Positions 1 through 11,533 of a stretch of DNA of 42,119 nt are shown here, piece after piece. This DNA comes from Saprolegnia diclina VS20 (taxonomy: Eukaryota > Oomycota > Saprolegniomycetes > Saprolegniales > Saprolegniaceae), in contig NW_008246085.1 in assembly GCF_000281045.1 (NCBI RefSeq), positions 206,598 to 248,716 of the forward strand, given 5' to 3'. A program made the position numbers and the translations under genes. Position 1 is the first letter of the stretch. Each line of letters starts with the position of its first letter. The notes under the pieces were generated by a model, which made no database searches, was not told where the DNA came from, and saw only the letters and a program-made list of their open reading frames with translations.

Positions 1-3000
1 TGCTGCTGCTCGCGCTGTGCACGCTCGTGGGTAGCAACGAGCTCGTGCTCATCTCGCAGCCCGTCGCGACGGCCGCGGGCAACGAGCTCTCGCCGCCACC
101 GACCTTGCAGCTCCAAGACGGCGCCGGGACCGTCCTGCGCCACGTCAACAGCGGCTTTGTCTCGGTGTACATTAGCACCAACCCGCGCCTCTACGCGCAT
201 CTCTCTGGCGCGTCCGGCCTCGCCTTCCCGATCGTTGGCGGCGTCATCACGTGCACCGGTCTCTCGATCGACTGGGTTGCGTCCGGGTACACGCTCACGT
301 TTGTCTCGCTCTCGTTTGGCGTGCAAACGACGTCGCATCCCTTCGACATCCTCCTCGGACTTCCGCATACGATCGCGTTATCAACGGCCTTGGGCGCGAC
401 GACCGGCGGGTCGCCTTTTGCGCCGCAGCCTGTTGTTTCGATCGTCGACAAAGGCGGCAACGTCGTCTACAGCGTGAATACGGGGACGGTCTCCGTCGCG
501 ATAGGAAGTAACCCCGTCGGTGGCATCCTCACGCCGCCAAGTGCGCAGATCGCGATCTTCTCGGAGGGCGTCGCTGCCTTCCAGAATCTCCAGATTGACA
601 AGGCGGGCGGTCCGTACACGCTCCACTTTACGTGCGACGCGACGCTGCTCTTGCCGGGCGGACGCTCGCTCACGAGTCGCCCATTTGTAGTCGCAACGGG
701 GCCACCCGCGCGGGTATACTACTCTTTTGTATCAAAACGCAGTGAAATCGCATCTCCTTTGGTAGTTGGCGATCCTAGCGCACCCCTTGTCGGCGTTTGG
801 CGGCCAAGCGTTTATGGTCCAGCCCACGCTGCAGCTGCTCGACGCGGGCGGGAACATCCTTTCGACCGAGCCCAAGATGCTTGTGACCGCTTCGATTTAC
901 GCCAACCCGTCCGGCGGCCGCTTGTACCCGGCGATTGAGACCAATGCGAGTGTCGATCGCGGGGTCGCAAGCTTCAAGAACCTGCGCATCGACGCTGCCG
1001 GTCCTGGCTACGTGCTGCGTTTTGCCGTGATTTCCCACAATTTCACGTACGACACGTACAATGAAACCGGTCTTTTCGTCCTTGGACCGTCCTTTCCCGT
1101 GTACATCGGCGCACTCTTCTCGCTGCAGGTCGTGCAGTCGCCCACCATCTATGCGCTCGCGGGTGGGTGCTTGCCTATAGCAGCGGCGACGAGTAAGCTC
1201 TCACGTCGTCCGTAGATGGGCAGCCGTTTACAGAGCAGCCAGTCATTGCCCTCAAGGTTGATCGTTGCGTTCGCAGAAGTAGGGTGATGATGCTTCGTTA
1301 GGACCGCGGCAACAACACGCTTACCAGTGAAAATGCCGCGCTTGTATCCGTCTCGATGGTCCCCAGCCTCGCCGTGTACAGCACGCTCGTGGTCTCGACA
1401 GCGAATTGCCCGGTGGCCGCCATCACGGACGTGGGGCTTTTGCCGTCACCATTTTCAGCACCGTGCGCGCCTTGGGTCGTCGAGAAGGACTCTGATCATT
1501 GATGTGACGTAGGCATGGCGTCGGTACGGTGCTCCTTCTCAACGTCACCTTTTCCCAGCAGGTCCAAGCCAGAGGCAATATTGTCTTGCAGCTCAACAGT
1601 GGACTCGGCGCCGTCGCAACGTGCGACACGCTCCTCACGTGGTCGACCACGCTTACGTTCCGGTATGTCATTGCAGTCGGCGACACCAGCGCCGCACTCA
1701 ACTACGCGTCCACCTCCGCGCTGGTGGTAAGTCCCGGCGCGACGCTGCAAGACCGCATTGGCGTCTCACCGACGCTCACTCTGCCCGCAGCGGGATTGCA
1801 CCCGGTCGTATCGGTTGACACAACCGCTCCGGTGATCGTCTCGGTCGGGTGCGCGCCGCCGACCGTGGCCGGTACGTACGGTCCAGGGCAGACGCTCCAG
1901 CTGCTCGTGACTTTTTCGTCGCCCGTCGCCGTCCACGGCACCCAGGTGCCCTACCTGACTCTCAACACGGGTGGGACGGCTGGCTTTGTGAGCGGCAACA
2001 ACACGGCGGGCTTGGTGTTTGAGTATACTGTGGGCCTCGCCGACAGCACGGCGGCACTGGACGTGACGATGTCGCTCAGCGCAAACGGGGCGATTGTGCG
2101 GCGCGCGGGCACGGTCCTCACGCAAGATGCCACTTTACTTTTCCCAAATGCAGCAGCGATGCGGCTTCCTATGCAGTGTGCCCTTGCTCTCTCGTCGGCT
2201 GCCCCGATCGTCGACCCGACCGTCGGTGTCACGTCCACGACAGCCAACGGCGTCTACGCAGCCGGGGACCCCATTGTACTCCAAGTGACCTTTACAGCGC
2301 CCGTCGACGTCTCGGGAATCCCCCTTCTCTTGCTCAACACGATGCGGTATGCGTCGTACGTCTCGGGAAGCGGCTCGACCGTTCTCTCGTTCAAGTACAT
2401 TGTTCAGCCAGAGGATAATGTCCCGACGCTCGACTATGCGTCGTCTACGGCACTCGTGCGCAACGGCGGCGATCTCGTTCGGCACGTGACCGCCGGCACA
2501 GCGCTGCTTGCGTGCAACGTAGACCTCTCGGCGGCGACAGGCAACGGCCGGAACTTAGGTGCCACAGCGAGTTTGACCCTCCACGGTGTCGCGCCCGTCG
2601 TCACGACCGTTGCGTGGCCGGCGACACCGTCTACGTACGTCCGTGGTGCCACGATTGCGCTTTCCATTACTTTTTCATTCCCCGTCGTCGTCGCCGATGG
2701 TACTCCGTCGATTGCCCTCAGCAACGGAGGCACTGCCACGTATGCGTCTGGCTCTGGCACGTCGACACTCGTCTTTGCGTACACGGTGGCGCTGGGCGAC
2801 GCGACGCCGGCGCTGAGCTACGTGCCGTGGGCCGTCATTGCGCTGCACGGGGCTACGATTCGACAACGGTCGTCGTCGCCCATGCTCGCCGCCCAGTTGT
2901 CGCTGCCCTGGCCGGCGTCGATTACGAACGGACCCATTGCACTGGACCCGGCACTCGGTCACGTGACAAGCGTCGTGTCCATCTCGGCCGACCAAATCGC

Positions 3001-6000
3001 GGGCGAGTACGGCGAGAACCACGTTTTTGCGATCTCTGTGGTGTTCTCAGACAGTGTCTTTGTCACGGGAAGCATGCAGTTGGCGCTCAACACCCGCAGC
3101 GTGACGTACGCGACGGGGTCGGGGACCTCGACCTTGGTGTTCCTCTACACGGTACAGCCGCCGGATGCGACCGCGAGCCTCGGTATTGGCTCGGTGTCGC
3201 CACTGTCGTGCACGGCCGGTGGACCTTGCAGCCTTCTGAACGCCAACAACGTCGCTGTCAACAGGGACTGCACGGGCTTGAGTTTGCAGCCCGCCAACAT
3301 TGCGATCAGTACCGCCGCACCAGTTGTGGTCTCGGTGTCGGCGCTGACGCCGGCGCCGTTGATCAACCGTGGAACGTTCGTCGTCGGCGACGTCGTTCAG
3401 ATCCTCGTCGTCGCAAGCAAGCCCGTGGACGTTCAGACGTCACCGACGGCGCTGCCGCACGGCGTTCCGACGTTGCTTCTCAATACCGGCCGTGCCGCCT
3501 ATTTCGCAGGGTACAACACTGGAGACCGCACGCAACTGCTGTTTGAGTATACTGTGATGGCGGGCGACATGACACCCGCCTTGCGATACACGAGTACGTC
3601 GGCCTTGACGCTCAACTACAACCGAGGCAGCATCCTCCGGTTGGCGACGACGCCGACGACACCGATGAACCTGGCACTGCCACCCGTGGCCAACCTCGGT
3701 CTCAACCTCGTGGTCGACACGTCTCGGACGCCACTTGTGACGGACGTTGCTGCGGTGACACCCAACGGGGCGTACTATGTCGGTGACGTCATACAGATTC
3801 AGGTGACGTTTACCGAGACGGTCGCCGTGACGGGCATCCCCGTGTTGCTCTTGGACCTCGGTCGCTACGACCGTCGCGCCATCTACGTCTCGGGTACCGC
3901 GTCCACAATACTAGTGTTTCGCTATACCATTGGGCGAGACGATGTGTCGGCGGACTTGAGCTACCTCGACTCCAAATCGCTCTACTGCCCACCCGGCGCG
4001 ACCATCCGCTTCATGCAAGCATCTTTCATCAACAAGACGCGCTCATTTCACATGCGACACTGTATAGGGCAACGGTTCCTACGGTCCCGGCCAACTGCTT
4101 ACTGCCGCTGCCCGGTGCTGCGGGCTCGTTGAGTGCGAATAGCAACGCTCAGATCCGCGGGACGACGCCGTACATTACCGACATATCTTTTCTGTCGCCC
4201 AATGCCACGTACGTCGTCGGGAGCGCCGTAGACGTGCAAGTTACGTTCAGCGCCGCCGTCACGACGTCTGGGTCGCCGTTCTTGCGCATGGCGTCGGGGC
4301 CCTCGCAGCGTCAAGCGTTCCTTGTGGCGCCGGCCGGCGCCAGCCCGACGCTTGTCTTCCGATACACAGTGCAAACAGGTGATCGCAGTGACGCTCTCGA
4401 CTATGCCGACACGCAAGCGCTGCAGCTCAACGGGGGTAGTATCCTCACGGCGCCGACGCTACCGGCGTCCGTTGCAACGCAGCCCGTAAATGTGCATCTC
4501 AATCCACCGGGCGGCACCCTCTTTGGCGGTCGCGTCTTCCAGGCGGTCGCTGGCATCGCCTCGTTTCTCGAGCTCGGCATTAGCACCATTGGCCGAAGCT
4601 ACCAGCTCTTCTTTGCGTCCAGCACGGGGGTTGTCACGAAGACGATGATTGAGGTGTCGTACTCGGCGGTCTACGAAGTGCGCAATGCTCCGCTGAGTGT
4701 ACTGAATCGGGACGACCGCACCGGCGCCAGCGTCGCGGTCACCAGTAGCGTTGCTGTTGTCGGTTCACCCGGCGCCAAGGTCGCCGAATACAACGTTCAA
4801 GTCGTCACCGCCACCGGCAGTGCGACCGCGTTCGTCAACGAAGTCCAGTACGTTATGACGTCCTGCACTCACCGCGATGCAGTCCAGGTAATTGCTTCTA
4901 AGTTTATGGCTACGGTCCCAAAAACACAAACTAGGTGTTGACGACAAGCGCGGCGCCTGGCGAGACTGTCGGCGGGTATTTTTCACTGTTGCTGGGTGCC
5001 GTGGGGCCGTCGCGCCGCATCGCAAGTGACTATGACGCGACGCAGCTCAAGGTCGCCCTCGAGCTCGACTTTGGATACCCCCTCGGGTCGATTGACGTCA
5101 CACGGTCGCCCAATACGTTTTGCGGCTGCTGGAATGCGTTTGCGTGGACGATAACCTTTCGCGTACCGGGCGACATCCCGACGCTATTCGCACGCAACTT
5201 TCTCTCGGGCGCCGGCGCCACGGTCGGCGACGGGCGCGGAGGTGCTTTGGCCACCGTTCTCGTGCCACCAGCGGTCGTGTCGGGCTCGTTCGCCCTCCGC
5301 TACGGCAGTTTAGTGACACAAAACTTGGCTGTCGACATTGACGCACCAACGCTGGCCACGCGACTGTTTGCGGATCTGAATCTGCCCATTCTCAGGTACG
5401 CAGACTTCAAATCGACGTCATTCAAATCAGATCTAGTGTCGCCCGGTCGGCGCCCACGCCACAATCTGGTTATACGTGGAGCATCACATTTGATGCGACG
5501 GCGTCGCTCTTCAACCCTAACCCACTCCAACCTGCACCGGTGCTTCTGGCCGGCAACCAAGCTCTTCTTGCCGTGCGCACCGTGCGTGAAGGTTATGCAC
5601 CGCTCTCAGGCAGCTTCCAGCTAAGCCTCGGCGGGTACGCGACACCCAACATTGCAGTCACGGCGTCGACAGCTGCGATGGAGACGGCGCTCTTGACGCT
5701 GCCGGTGGTCTCGGCCGTCAGCGTTGCGCGATCCGGGCCAAACGCATTCGGTGGCTATGCGTGGACCATCACGTTTCTAAAGGTCAACCTCATGACGACG
5801 TACGGGCTCGTGCTCAACAGCCTCGGTACGCTGCCGCCTTTGGTGCCCACGACGCAACTCAACGGGTCACCGCTCCTCGTGGGCTCCAGCGCAACCATCC
5901 TTGTCGAATATGCCGGCGTCAACCCGTCGGCGAGCTCTGCTGTCGCGTACGGCAATGTCCCAGGGCAAAATGCGGGCTCTGCCACCGTTTTCGTGCCCAA

Positions 6001-9000
6001 GAACCAGCACTGGGTCGCGACGAGCGTCTTGGTCGGCGACGACACGCAGCTGGGCGACCAGTTTGGGGCGAGCGTCGCCGTCAACATGGCTGGCACCCAC
6101 ATCGTCATTGGCGCGCCGTATGCAGTACGTGCCAGTGCCCTTAACACGAGCCAAAGCGCACGTGGTGTAGGTGGATCGAGGCCGCAAAGAGGTGCAGACA
6201 CTGGTGTGCACGGCCGACGGTGGGGCCTTTACCCTATCGTTCTTGGGGATACCGTCCGCGCCCATCTCGTTTGCCACACCAGCAGTCTGCTTCCCTTTGA
6301 ATCGTTTCACTATAGTACTGAGTATGCACATGGTATAGGCGACGCTCCAAGCAACGCTGGCCGCGCTTCTCAACGTACCCGAATCCCTTCTTAGTGTGGC
6401 CCCGTACACGACACTGTGCAATGGCGCTGGCGTTGCTATCACCTTCTCAACGCCCGACTTAAGTGACGCGAGTGGCAATGTACCCAACCTGGTCGCAGGT
6501 GCGTATGACGCTTACGCTCGACCTTTGGTGATACATGAGGCGTAGACGGTACCCAGCTGACCAACGGCGGAGGGCCGGGGACGGTGACCGTGCTCGAGAC
6601 CATCGTGGGCTCTTTCCGACTTGACGGCGCCAGAGCAAAAGGCGTGACGTGTGGCGGCGCCTACTTCTTTGCTTTGGGCCCCACGGGTGCGTGGACCCAA
6701 ACAGCCAAATTCACACCATCAAGCGCATCGGGTGCAAGTGCGAGCGAGCTGGGGGCAAGTGCCAGCATCGAAACAACGCTGGCGGTCGTGGGCGCGCCGG
6801 GCGCCAGCAGCTCGATCGGCGAAGTCTACATCTACGAGTACGACGGCGTCGCGTGGAACCAGGTAGCCATCGTCTCTGCCTTCTCTTGTTGGACAAAGCA
6901 ACGTTCTCGTAGATTCAAATTCTCACGAGTGCGCCGTATGCTGGTGCGAAAGGCGACCGGTTTGGGGATTCCGTCGCGGTTTCCGGCTCGAAGATTGTTG
7001 TCGGCGCACCTGGCTACGATGGAGGCCTCGGCGCGGTCTTTATCTATGTCCGAGTCAACGGCGTGTTCGTCGTTCACCAACAAATTCAAGTACACATGTC
7101 TTTTGCGCTGAAGCGAGTCGAATGCGTCGTGGTAGGCGGCCGACTTGCAACTTGGCGATCGCTTTGGGAGCGCACTGGACCTCGACATGGCCACGTCGAC
7201 GCTTGCCGTGGGCAGCGAGACGCAGACGAGCGCGATGGGTGCCGTCTACGTCTACACGCTACCGGACGTGTACTTTACGCTGCAGCAAAAAGTGTCGGCG
7301 TCGAACGCGCGCGCCAACGATGGGTTTGGCCACAGTGTTGCCGTCGCGCAGAACGTTCTTCTAGTCGGCGCCAACGCCAAGTATGGCTCCAGCATACCGC
7401 GCACGGTGCGCAAGGCCGTCCAAACCATTACAACGTCGGCGGCGACTCCGATTCAGGCCGGCAGCACCTTTCGTGTCGGGTACCACCAGTACCGCCGAGG
7501 CCACGCCACCGACTACGTGTAATACGCGCTCGTCTCTGTGTCAATGATATTGAGGCACGTGTCGCTAGATACTCACCACCGATTCCATTTGACGTGAGCG
7601 CCGTCGCGCTTCAAACAGCGCTGGAGGCGTCGCTACAGACGGGTGCGCTGGTCGTTCAACGGCTCGGACCTGATGCAAACGGCGGGTGTACGTGGTACAT
7701 AACGTTCGCGGGCGCCACGGGCAACGTGCACAAGCTTCGCGTCGACGGGTCCAAGCTCGTGGGCAATGACGTTCGTATCGCGGCGTCAGTTTTGGTGGCT
7801 GTCCCACCCATTGTGCGCAGTGACGTCTACGTCTTTGCACGGTCGGGCGCCTCGTGGACAGAGCAAGCGACGCTGCGTCCGACCCACAAGCAGTTTTTCA
7901 GGTGCGTCTGGCGAGTTAGCATCGTCCGCGACTGTCGTGTAGCTTTTTTGGTGACGCGGTGGCCATGGCAAGGACAGGCGTCAACGCGATCGTTGGCGCG
8001 CCGAACGCCGACACGCGCTTCTCCCATGTCAACAGCGGCGCAGGCTACATCTTTGACATGGGGTTCCTCGACTTTGCTCTTTCATCGCCGTCGTACAGCG
8101 TCCTCGAAGGCGCGTCAGTGTCGGTGCCGATCCAGCGCTGCGGACCGGCTGGCCTCGCGTGCAAGCTGACAACGACGTATTTATACGTTTTCGGAGTGAT
8201 CTGCCTCACTCAAGTCTCCCCTGTCGTAGCACCACGGCGCGATACATCAACGTGGACACGGGCGACGCGGTCTCAGATCTGGCAGGCACCAACGCAGTGC
8301 CGTCGAGAAAGCGCAAGTACATCGGACCGTTCCAGCAGCTCGCCATGCTCGACGTGACAGCCACGACGCCAGGCGCAGCGTACTATCCGAATGTGATTGG
8401 CCCCGAGCCGTACCCGCAGGTGCCGTCCGGACGCTACCTGCGGCGTTCGTGGGTTGGCACCGCCAACAGCCGCGCCCAGTTCTACGGCAGCCCCGAGACG
8501 CGGTCGCGCTGGGTCGACGCGCAGTTTGACTACCAGGGGCTTTCGGACTACACGCCGACGAATGCCGCGCTGCTGTTTCCAGAAAACAACGTGTCGGCAT
8601 CCATTGTCGTCCAGACGAATGACGATATGGTCTTTGAGTTGCCCGACGAGACCATCAACGTGCGTCTGAGCGTGCCCGGCATGTGGCCCAGCTACCCGAG
8701 CCAATTTTGGTCGCAGATCACAATCCTCGACAACGGAGACGGCGGCTTTGGCACCACCTCGTACACAGCCATGTTGTCGGGCAGTGCGCCGTCGCGGCTC
8801 GGGGCCGCCATCGCGCTCCTCGAAAGCGGCAATTTGGCAGCGCTCGGCGCACCGTCGCAAGTGGATCCAACAAGCCAAACGGTGTGCGGGGCCGTCCTTG
8901 TCTACCGCGCGACGAGCGGCATCTGGGCACTCGAAACAACGTTGCGACCGCCGACGTGCAGCGAGGGACTGGCCTTTGGCACGTCGTTGGCGATCGATGC

Positions 9001-11533
9001 CGCGTATGGCACGACCCGCCTCGTCGTGGGCGCGCCGAGTGGCCCGTCGCCGGCTGCGTTTGTCTATACGCGCAACGCTGTGCTCGGCACGTGGTCGCTC
9101 GAGACGCAGCTTCGCGAGCCTACGGCGGTCTCGGGGAACGCCAAGTATGCGGCCGCCAACGCTGTAGCGATCCACGGTTATCACATTGTCGTGGGGGCCG
9201 CCGGTCTCGAATGCGCGTTCCTGTACACCTTCACGGCCACTCTGTGGCAGCCGGCCATCGTGTTGCGCGCCTCCGACTACGCCAGCGACGTTGTGTATCT
9301 GCAGAATGTGGTCCATGAATTCGGGCTTGGCACGTCGGTGGCGCTCGCACCGCGGACGCTTGTCGTTGGCGCGCCTTTGGCCAAATACGGTCCAACGCGG
9401 ATCGACGACACGGCCTACCTGGGCACCGGCGCTGTATACGTCTACTACCTTCCAGCGCAAGTGCAGCAAGTCACGCTGCGCGCTGATATGCCGTTGAATG
9501 CCGGCCATTTTGTCTTGTCCATCGGTGGTGCGTCGACGGTGCTCCTCAGCTACGAAATTACCGCTCTCGACTTGACGATCGCGCTCGAGCAACTACTGCC
9601 AAAAGTGCAAGTTGTGCGGACGGGCAGCATCGTCAAGGGCTTTACGTGGACTGTGACCATTCTGTCAGAAGTCACGACCGTACCCACCTTTCTCGCGGCG
9701 TGGCATGGGCACGGGTGTCTTTTGTGTGCAGCACTCAACAGCGGGTACCTACATGCGTGTGAAGCAGGGAGTCTCACCATCGTGGTGATAGGTATGCTGC
9801 CAACCCCGCCGGCCAGATCTCTGTTGCCAACATTGCGCCACTCGGGACATGGACCTTCCACCAGCAGCTCACGGCCGCCGACGGCAATCATGCCGACCGG
9901 TTTGGGTCTGACGTCGACATTGATGGCGACTCGATCATTGTTGGCGCCTTCGGCTCGTCGGCACTCGTTACGACGACTTGGAATTTCGAGACGGGGGATC
10001 TCACAGGCTGGGTGCAGACGGGTACTGCGTTTCTACAGCAGCCGACGTTTGGCGAAAACGTCCGCGCTCGCTCCCCCGGGCCCTCGAGTCGGGTGCAGCG
10101 CCAAGGTCTCGGCGTCATTGGTTTTGAAGGTCGGTACTGGGTTGGCACGTACGAAGCGCGTCCAGGCGCTGGACAGAGCCAGAACCCGACACCTTTCTCG
10201 TGTGGCTTCTTGAACGGTGACTGCACTGCGAGCCAAAACGCGGTACCGGGCGCCGCCATCGCAGGCACGGCACAAGGCGACGGTCCCCAAGGCACCCTTA
10301 CGTCACAGCCGTTCTCGGTTCGCGGTAGTCGAATCCGGTTTCGCATTGGCGGGGGCTGTACCCTCCGAACCATTTACGTCGAGCTACTCATTGACGGCGT
10401 CTCGGTGCAAAAGAACACAGGACGCTGCTCGGAGCGTTTGCACTCGGTGACCTGGAACGTGGCGCCGTACATGAACCGCACGGCGCAAATCCGCATCGTC
10501 GACGCCTCCGAGAGCGCTTTCTGGGGTCACATCAACGTCGATGCGTTCAATTTCGACTGGCCAATCGAGCAAGCGACCACGGAACTGGCGGGCGTCGCCT
10601 ATGTGTTTTATCAAAGCACGTCCTCGAATGTATATGGCGTCTGCAGCGGTGTCCCCAAGCTGCAGTGCGCATGGATGCTCCAGGCGCGGCTCGTTGCAAG
10701 TGATAAGCGCGACCACGACATGTTTGGTTTCAGCGTCAGCATCGATGACGTCAACGGCACCGCTGTCGTCGGCGCGCAAGGTCAAGCCGGTGTCAACCTC
10801 AACAACTCGATTGTCGACGGGTCTGCGACCGGCTCTATCTACGTGTACTCCCGTGTCCCTGCTGAGCGCGACGCCCTGGGCAATGTGCTCTTACCACCAC
10901 GTTGGCCAGGTCGGGAAACAGCCAAGCTCCAAGCGGTCAACAAAGCCGCGGGCGCCCAATTTGGGTACGCCGTGTCGATCACGAGCGGCCATGTCGCCGT
11001 CGGGAGTCCCGGCGCCGCTGCCGTCAACAATATCGGGCTCGGATACATCTTCAACTCGCAGTTTCTGCAAGTATCGGTCGCGGCCAATGAAGTCAGCGTC
11101 AAGGAAAACGACGTCAACGGACACGCCATCGTCATGCTGCTGCGTGCCGGGAACTCGACGGCGCCACTCACGATCGAGTTTGCGACGATAGCTGCGCGAC
11201 AGCTCTCATGATAATGTGCGTAGGTATGCAACGAGCGACTTGGATGCCCTGGGCGTCGACGCGCTTCGTTTCGCACAGTGCTTGCGCATGCTGATACCAA
11301 GCCGAGAGCAGTGTGGCAAGTACCAGCAAACGTCTGGCGAAGTGACGTTCGCTGCCGGTGTCACCTCAATCGCGATTCCCGTGCCCATCATGAATGACAA
11401 CTGCTACACAGAAGGCGAGTCGTACGTTGCGTTCCACCTCAACCTGCCCGGCGGCGACGTTCTTCTCGGCGAGCAGTTTTCCACGCGGATACGCATCGAC
11501 GACGATGATTTTGGGCAACCTCTTTGCCCATAA
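1..11533 (+). CDS. Giant multidomain surface/secreted protein (5' partial)
   Basis: Probable cell-surface or secreted adhesin-like protein; no enzyme signature is seen. The window opens inside the coding frame with a hydrophobic stretch (LLLALCTLV, bases 3-29) that could be a signal-peptide core, so the ATG probably lies just upstream. Domains in order: filamin-like or Ig-like beta segments (27-1500), eight Ig-like repeats (about 1530-4500), FG-GAP blades mixed with a small beta domain ending in W-x-ITF (about 4660-9780), a first Calx-beta (8085-8750), a lectin-like domain (9930-10560), more FG-GAP blades, and a last Calx-beta (11060-11520). About 17 introns are needed; those I could place by reading frame are 714-765, 1163-1215, 1257-1301, 4015-4067, 4888-4934, 5396-5430, 6125-6170, 6285-6338, 6499-6545, 6863-6912, 7090-7135, 7480-7568, 7902-7942, 8177-8229, 9745-9791 and 11178-11223. 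The frame ends at TAA 11531-11533, just after an acidic DDDD. No membrane anchor follows, so the C-terminus may be lost. Product class is fairly sure; exact exons are not. Confidence 0.8.
1302..1529 (+). other. Unresolved splice or frame-break region in the giant gene
   Basis: From 1302 the frame beginning D-R-G-N-N continues the previous beta segment, but it runs to a stop at 1500-1502. The next Ig-like repeat reads H-G-V-G-T-V-L-L-L-N-V-T-F in another frame from about 1514. In between, the reading G-A-F-A-V-T-I-F-S in a third frame looks most like the family pattern near 1437. I could not find one GT-AG intron that joins these cleanly. Either there are two tiny introns here, or the gene carries a frameshift, or the assembly has an error. 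Confidence 0.5.
1530..4500 (+). repeat. Eight tandem Ig-like repeats in the giant protein
   Basis: Eight diverged units of roughly 85-130 residues share the pattern Y-x-x-G-D, then V-T-F-S-x-x-V-x-V-x-G, then L-L-L-N-T, then Y-x-S-G-S-G-T-S-T-L-V-F, then Y-T-V-x-x-G-D and an L-x-Y-x-S-T-x-A-L ending. Approximate unit starts are 1530, 1815, 2195, 2585, 2960, 3330, 3730 and 4165; the first unit lacks a clean beginning. The pattern matches bacterial-type Ig-like domains found in large adhesins of bacteria and stramenopiles. The copies differ widely at both DNA and protein level, so the array is old and not a recent tandem expansion. The role as a stalk or spacer is inference. Confidence 0.8.
4015..4067 (+). 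other. Probable GC-AG intron in the giant gene
   Basis: The Ig-like repeat seven ends in one frame at 4014 and its continuation resumes in another frame at 4068. No GT donor lies in the right place. A donor GCAAGC at 4015 with acceptor TATAG ending at 4067 gives a 53-bp intron of normal size and restores the frame (G-A-T-I-R-F-M then A-T-V-P-T-V). GC-AG introns with a GCAAG donor are a known minor class. No transcript was available to confirm it. Confidence 0.55.
4660..9780 (+). other. FG-GAP blades mixed with a recurring W-x-ITF beta domain
   Basis: Blades of the integrin-alpha/FG-GAP type recur: F-G-A-S-V-A-V with I-V-I-G-A-P (about 6060-6125), F-G-D-S-V-A-V-S with I-V-V-G-A-P-G (about 6960-7020), F-G-S-A-L-D and F-G-H-S-V-A-V (7160-7370), F-G-D-A-V-A (about 7948), and several between 8780 and 9440. 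Between them sits a second domain type that begins F-x-L-x-x-G, continues with a helix-like A-L-x-x-A-L, and closes with W-x-I-T-F; copies lie near 4970-5160, 5280-5500, 5600-5780, 6210-6460, 7460-7710 and 9490-9670. FG-GAP blades usually form a seven-bladed propeller that binds ligands and calcium. I do not recognise a named family for the W-x-ITF domain. Confidence 0.7.
8085..8750 (+). other. Calx-beta domain, first copy
   Basis: After the 7902-7942 intron the protein reads S-Y-S-V-L-E-G-A-S-V-S-V-P-I, the usual opening of a Calx-beta domain, and about 180 residues later L-L-F-P-E-N-N-V-S-A-S-I-V-V with D-D-x-x-F-E-L-P-D-E-T-I-N-V-R-L and a closing I-T-I-L-D-N-G-D. Calx-beta domains bind calcium in sodium-calcium exchangers and in large adhesion proteins. 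The domain is interrupted by the 8177-8229 intron and by an insertion of roughly 90 residues, which is longer than usual. Confidence 0.7.
9930..10560 (+). other. Lectin-like beta-sandwich domain in the giant protein
   Basis: The segment begins W-N-F-E-T-G-D-L-T-G-W, contains Y-W-V-G-T-Y-E, G-D-G-P-Q-G-T-L-T-S, the motif I-G-G-G-C, V-E-L-L-I-D-G, and closes W-G-H-I-N-V-D-A-F-N-F. I know this pattern from carbohydrate-binding-like modules attached to levanase-type glycosidases and to multidomain surface proteins. It lies between FG-GAP blades in this protein. Sugar binding is inferred from the pattern only. Confidence 0.6.
11060..11533 (+). other. Calx-beta domain, last copy, with abrupt protein end
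   Basis: The domain opens V-S-V-A-A-N-E-V-S-V-K-E-N-D, crosses the 11178-11223 intron (which joins L-T-I-E to Y-A-T-S-D-L-D-A-L-G) and closes with F-S-T-R-I-R-I-D-D-D-D. Only six residues follow before TAA. Related proteins as I know them usually carry more modules or an anchor after this point, so this end looks truncated; that comparison is from memory and not a search. Confidence 0.65.

Noticed and set aside
2512-3546. 344-codon plus-strand frame inside the Ig-like repeats
   Set aside because: Arginine/cysteine-rich alternative frame of the repeat array; the repeat frame has regular family motifs.
8273-9592. 439-codon open frame on the minus strand over the giant gene
   Set aside because: Antisense shadow of a strongly biased coding region; the plus strand carries clear Calx-beta and FG-GAP motifs.
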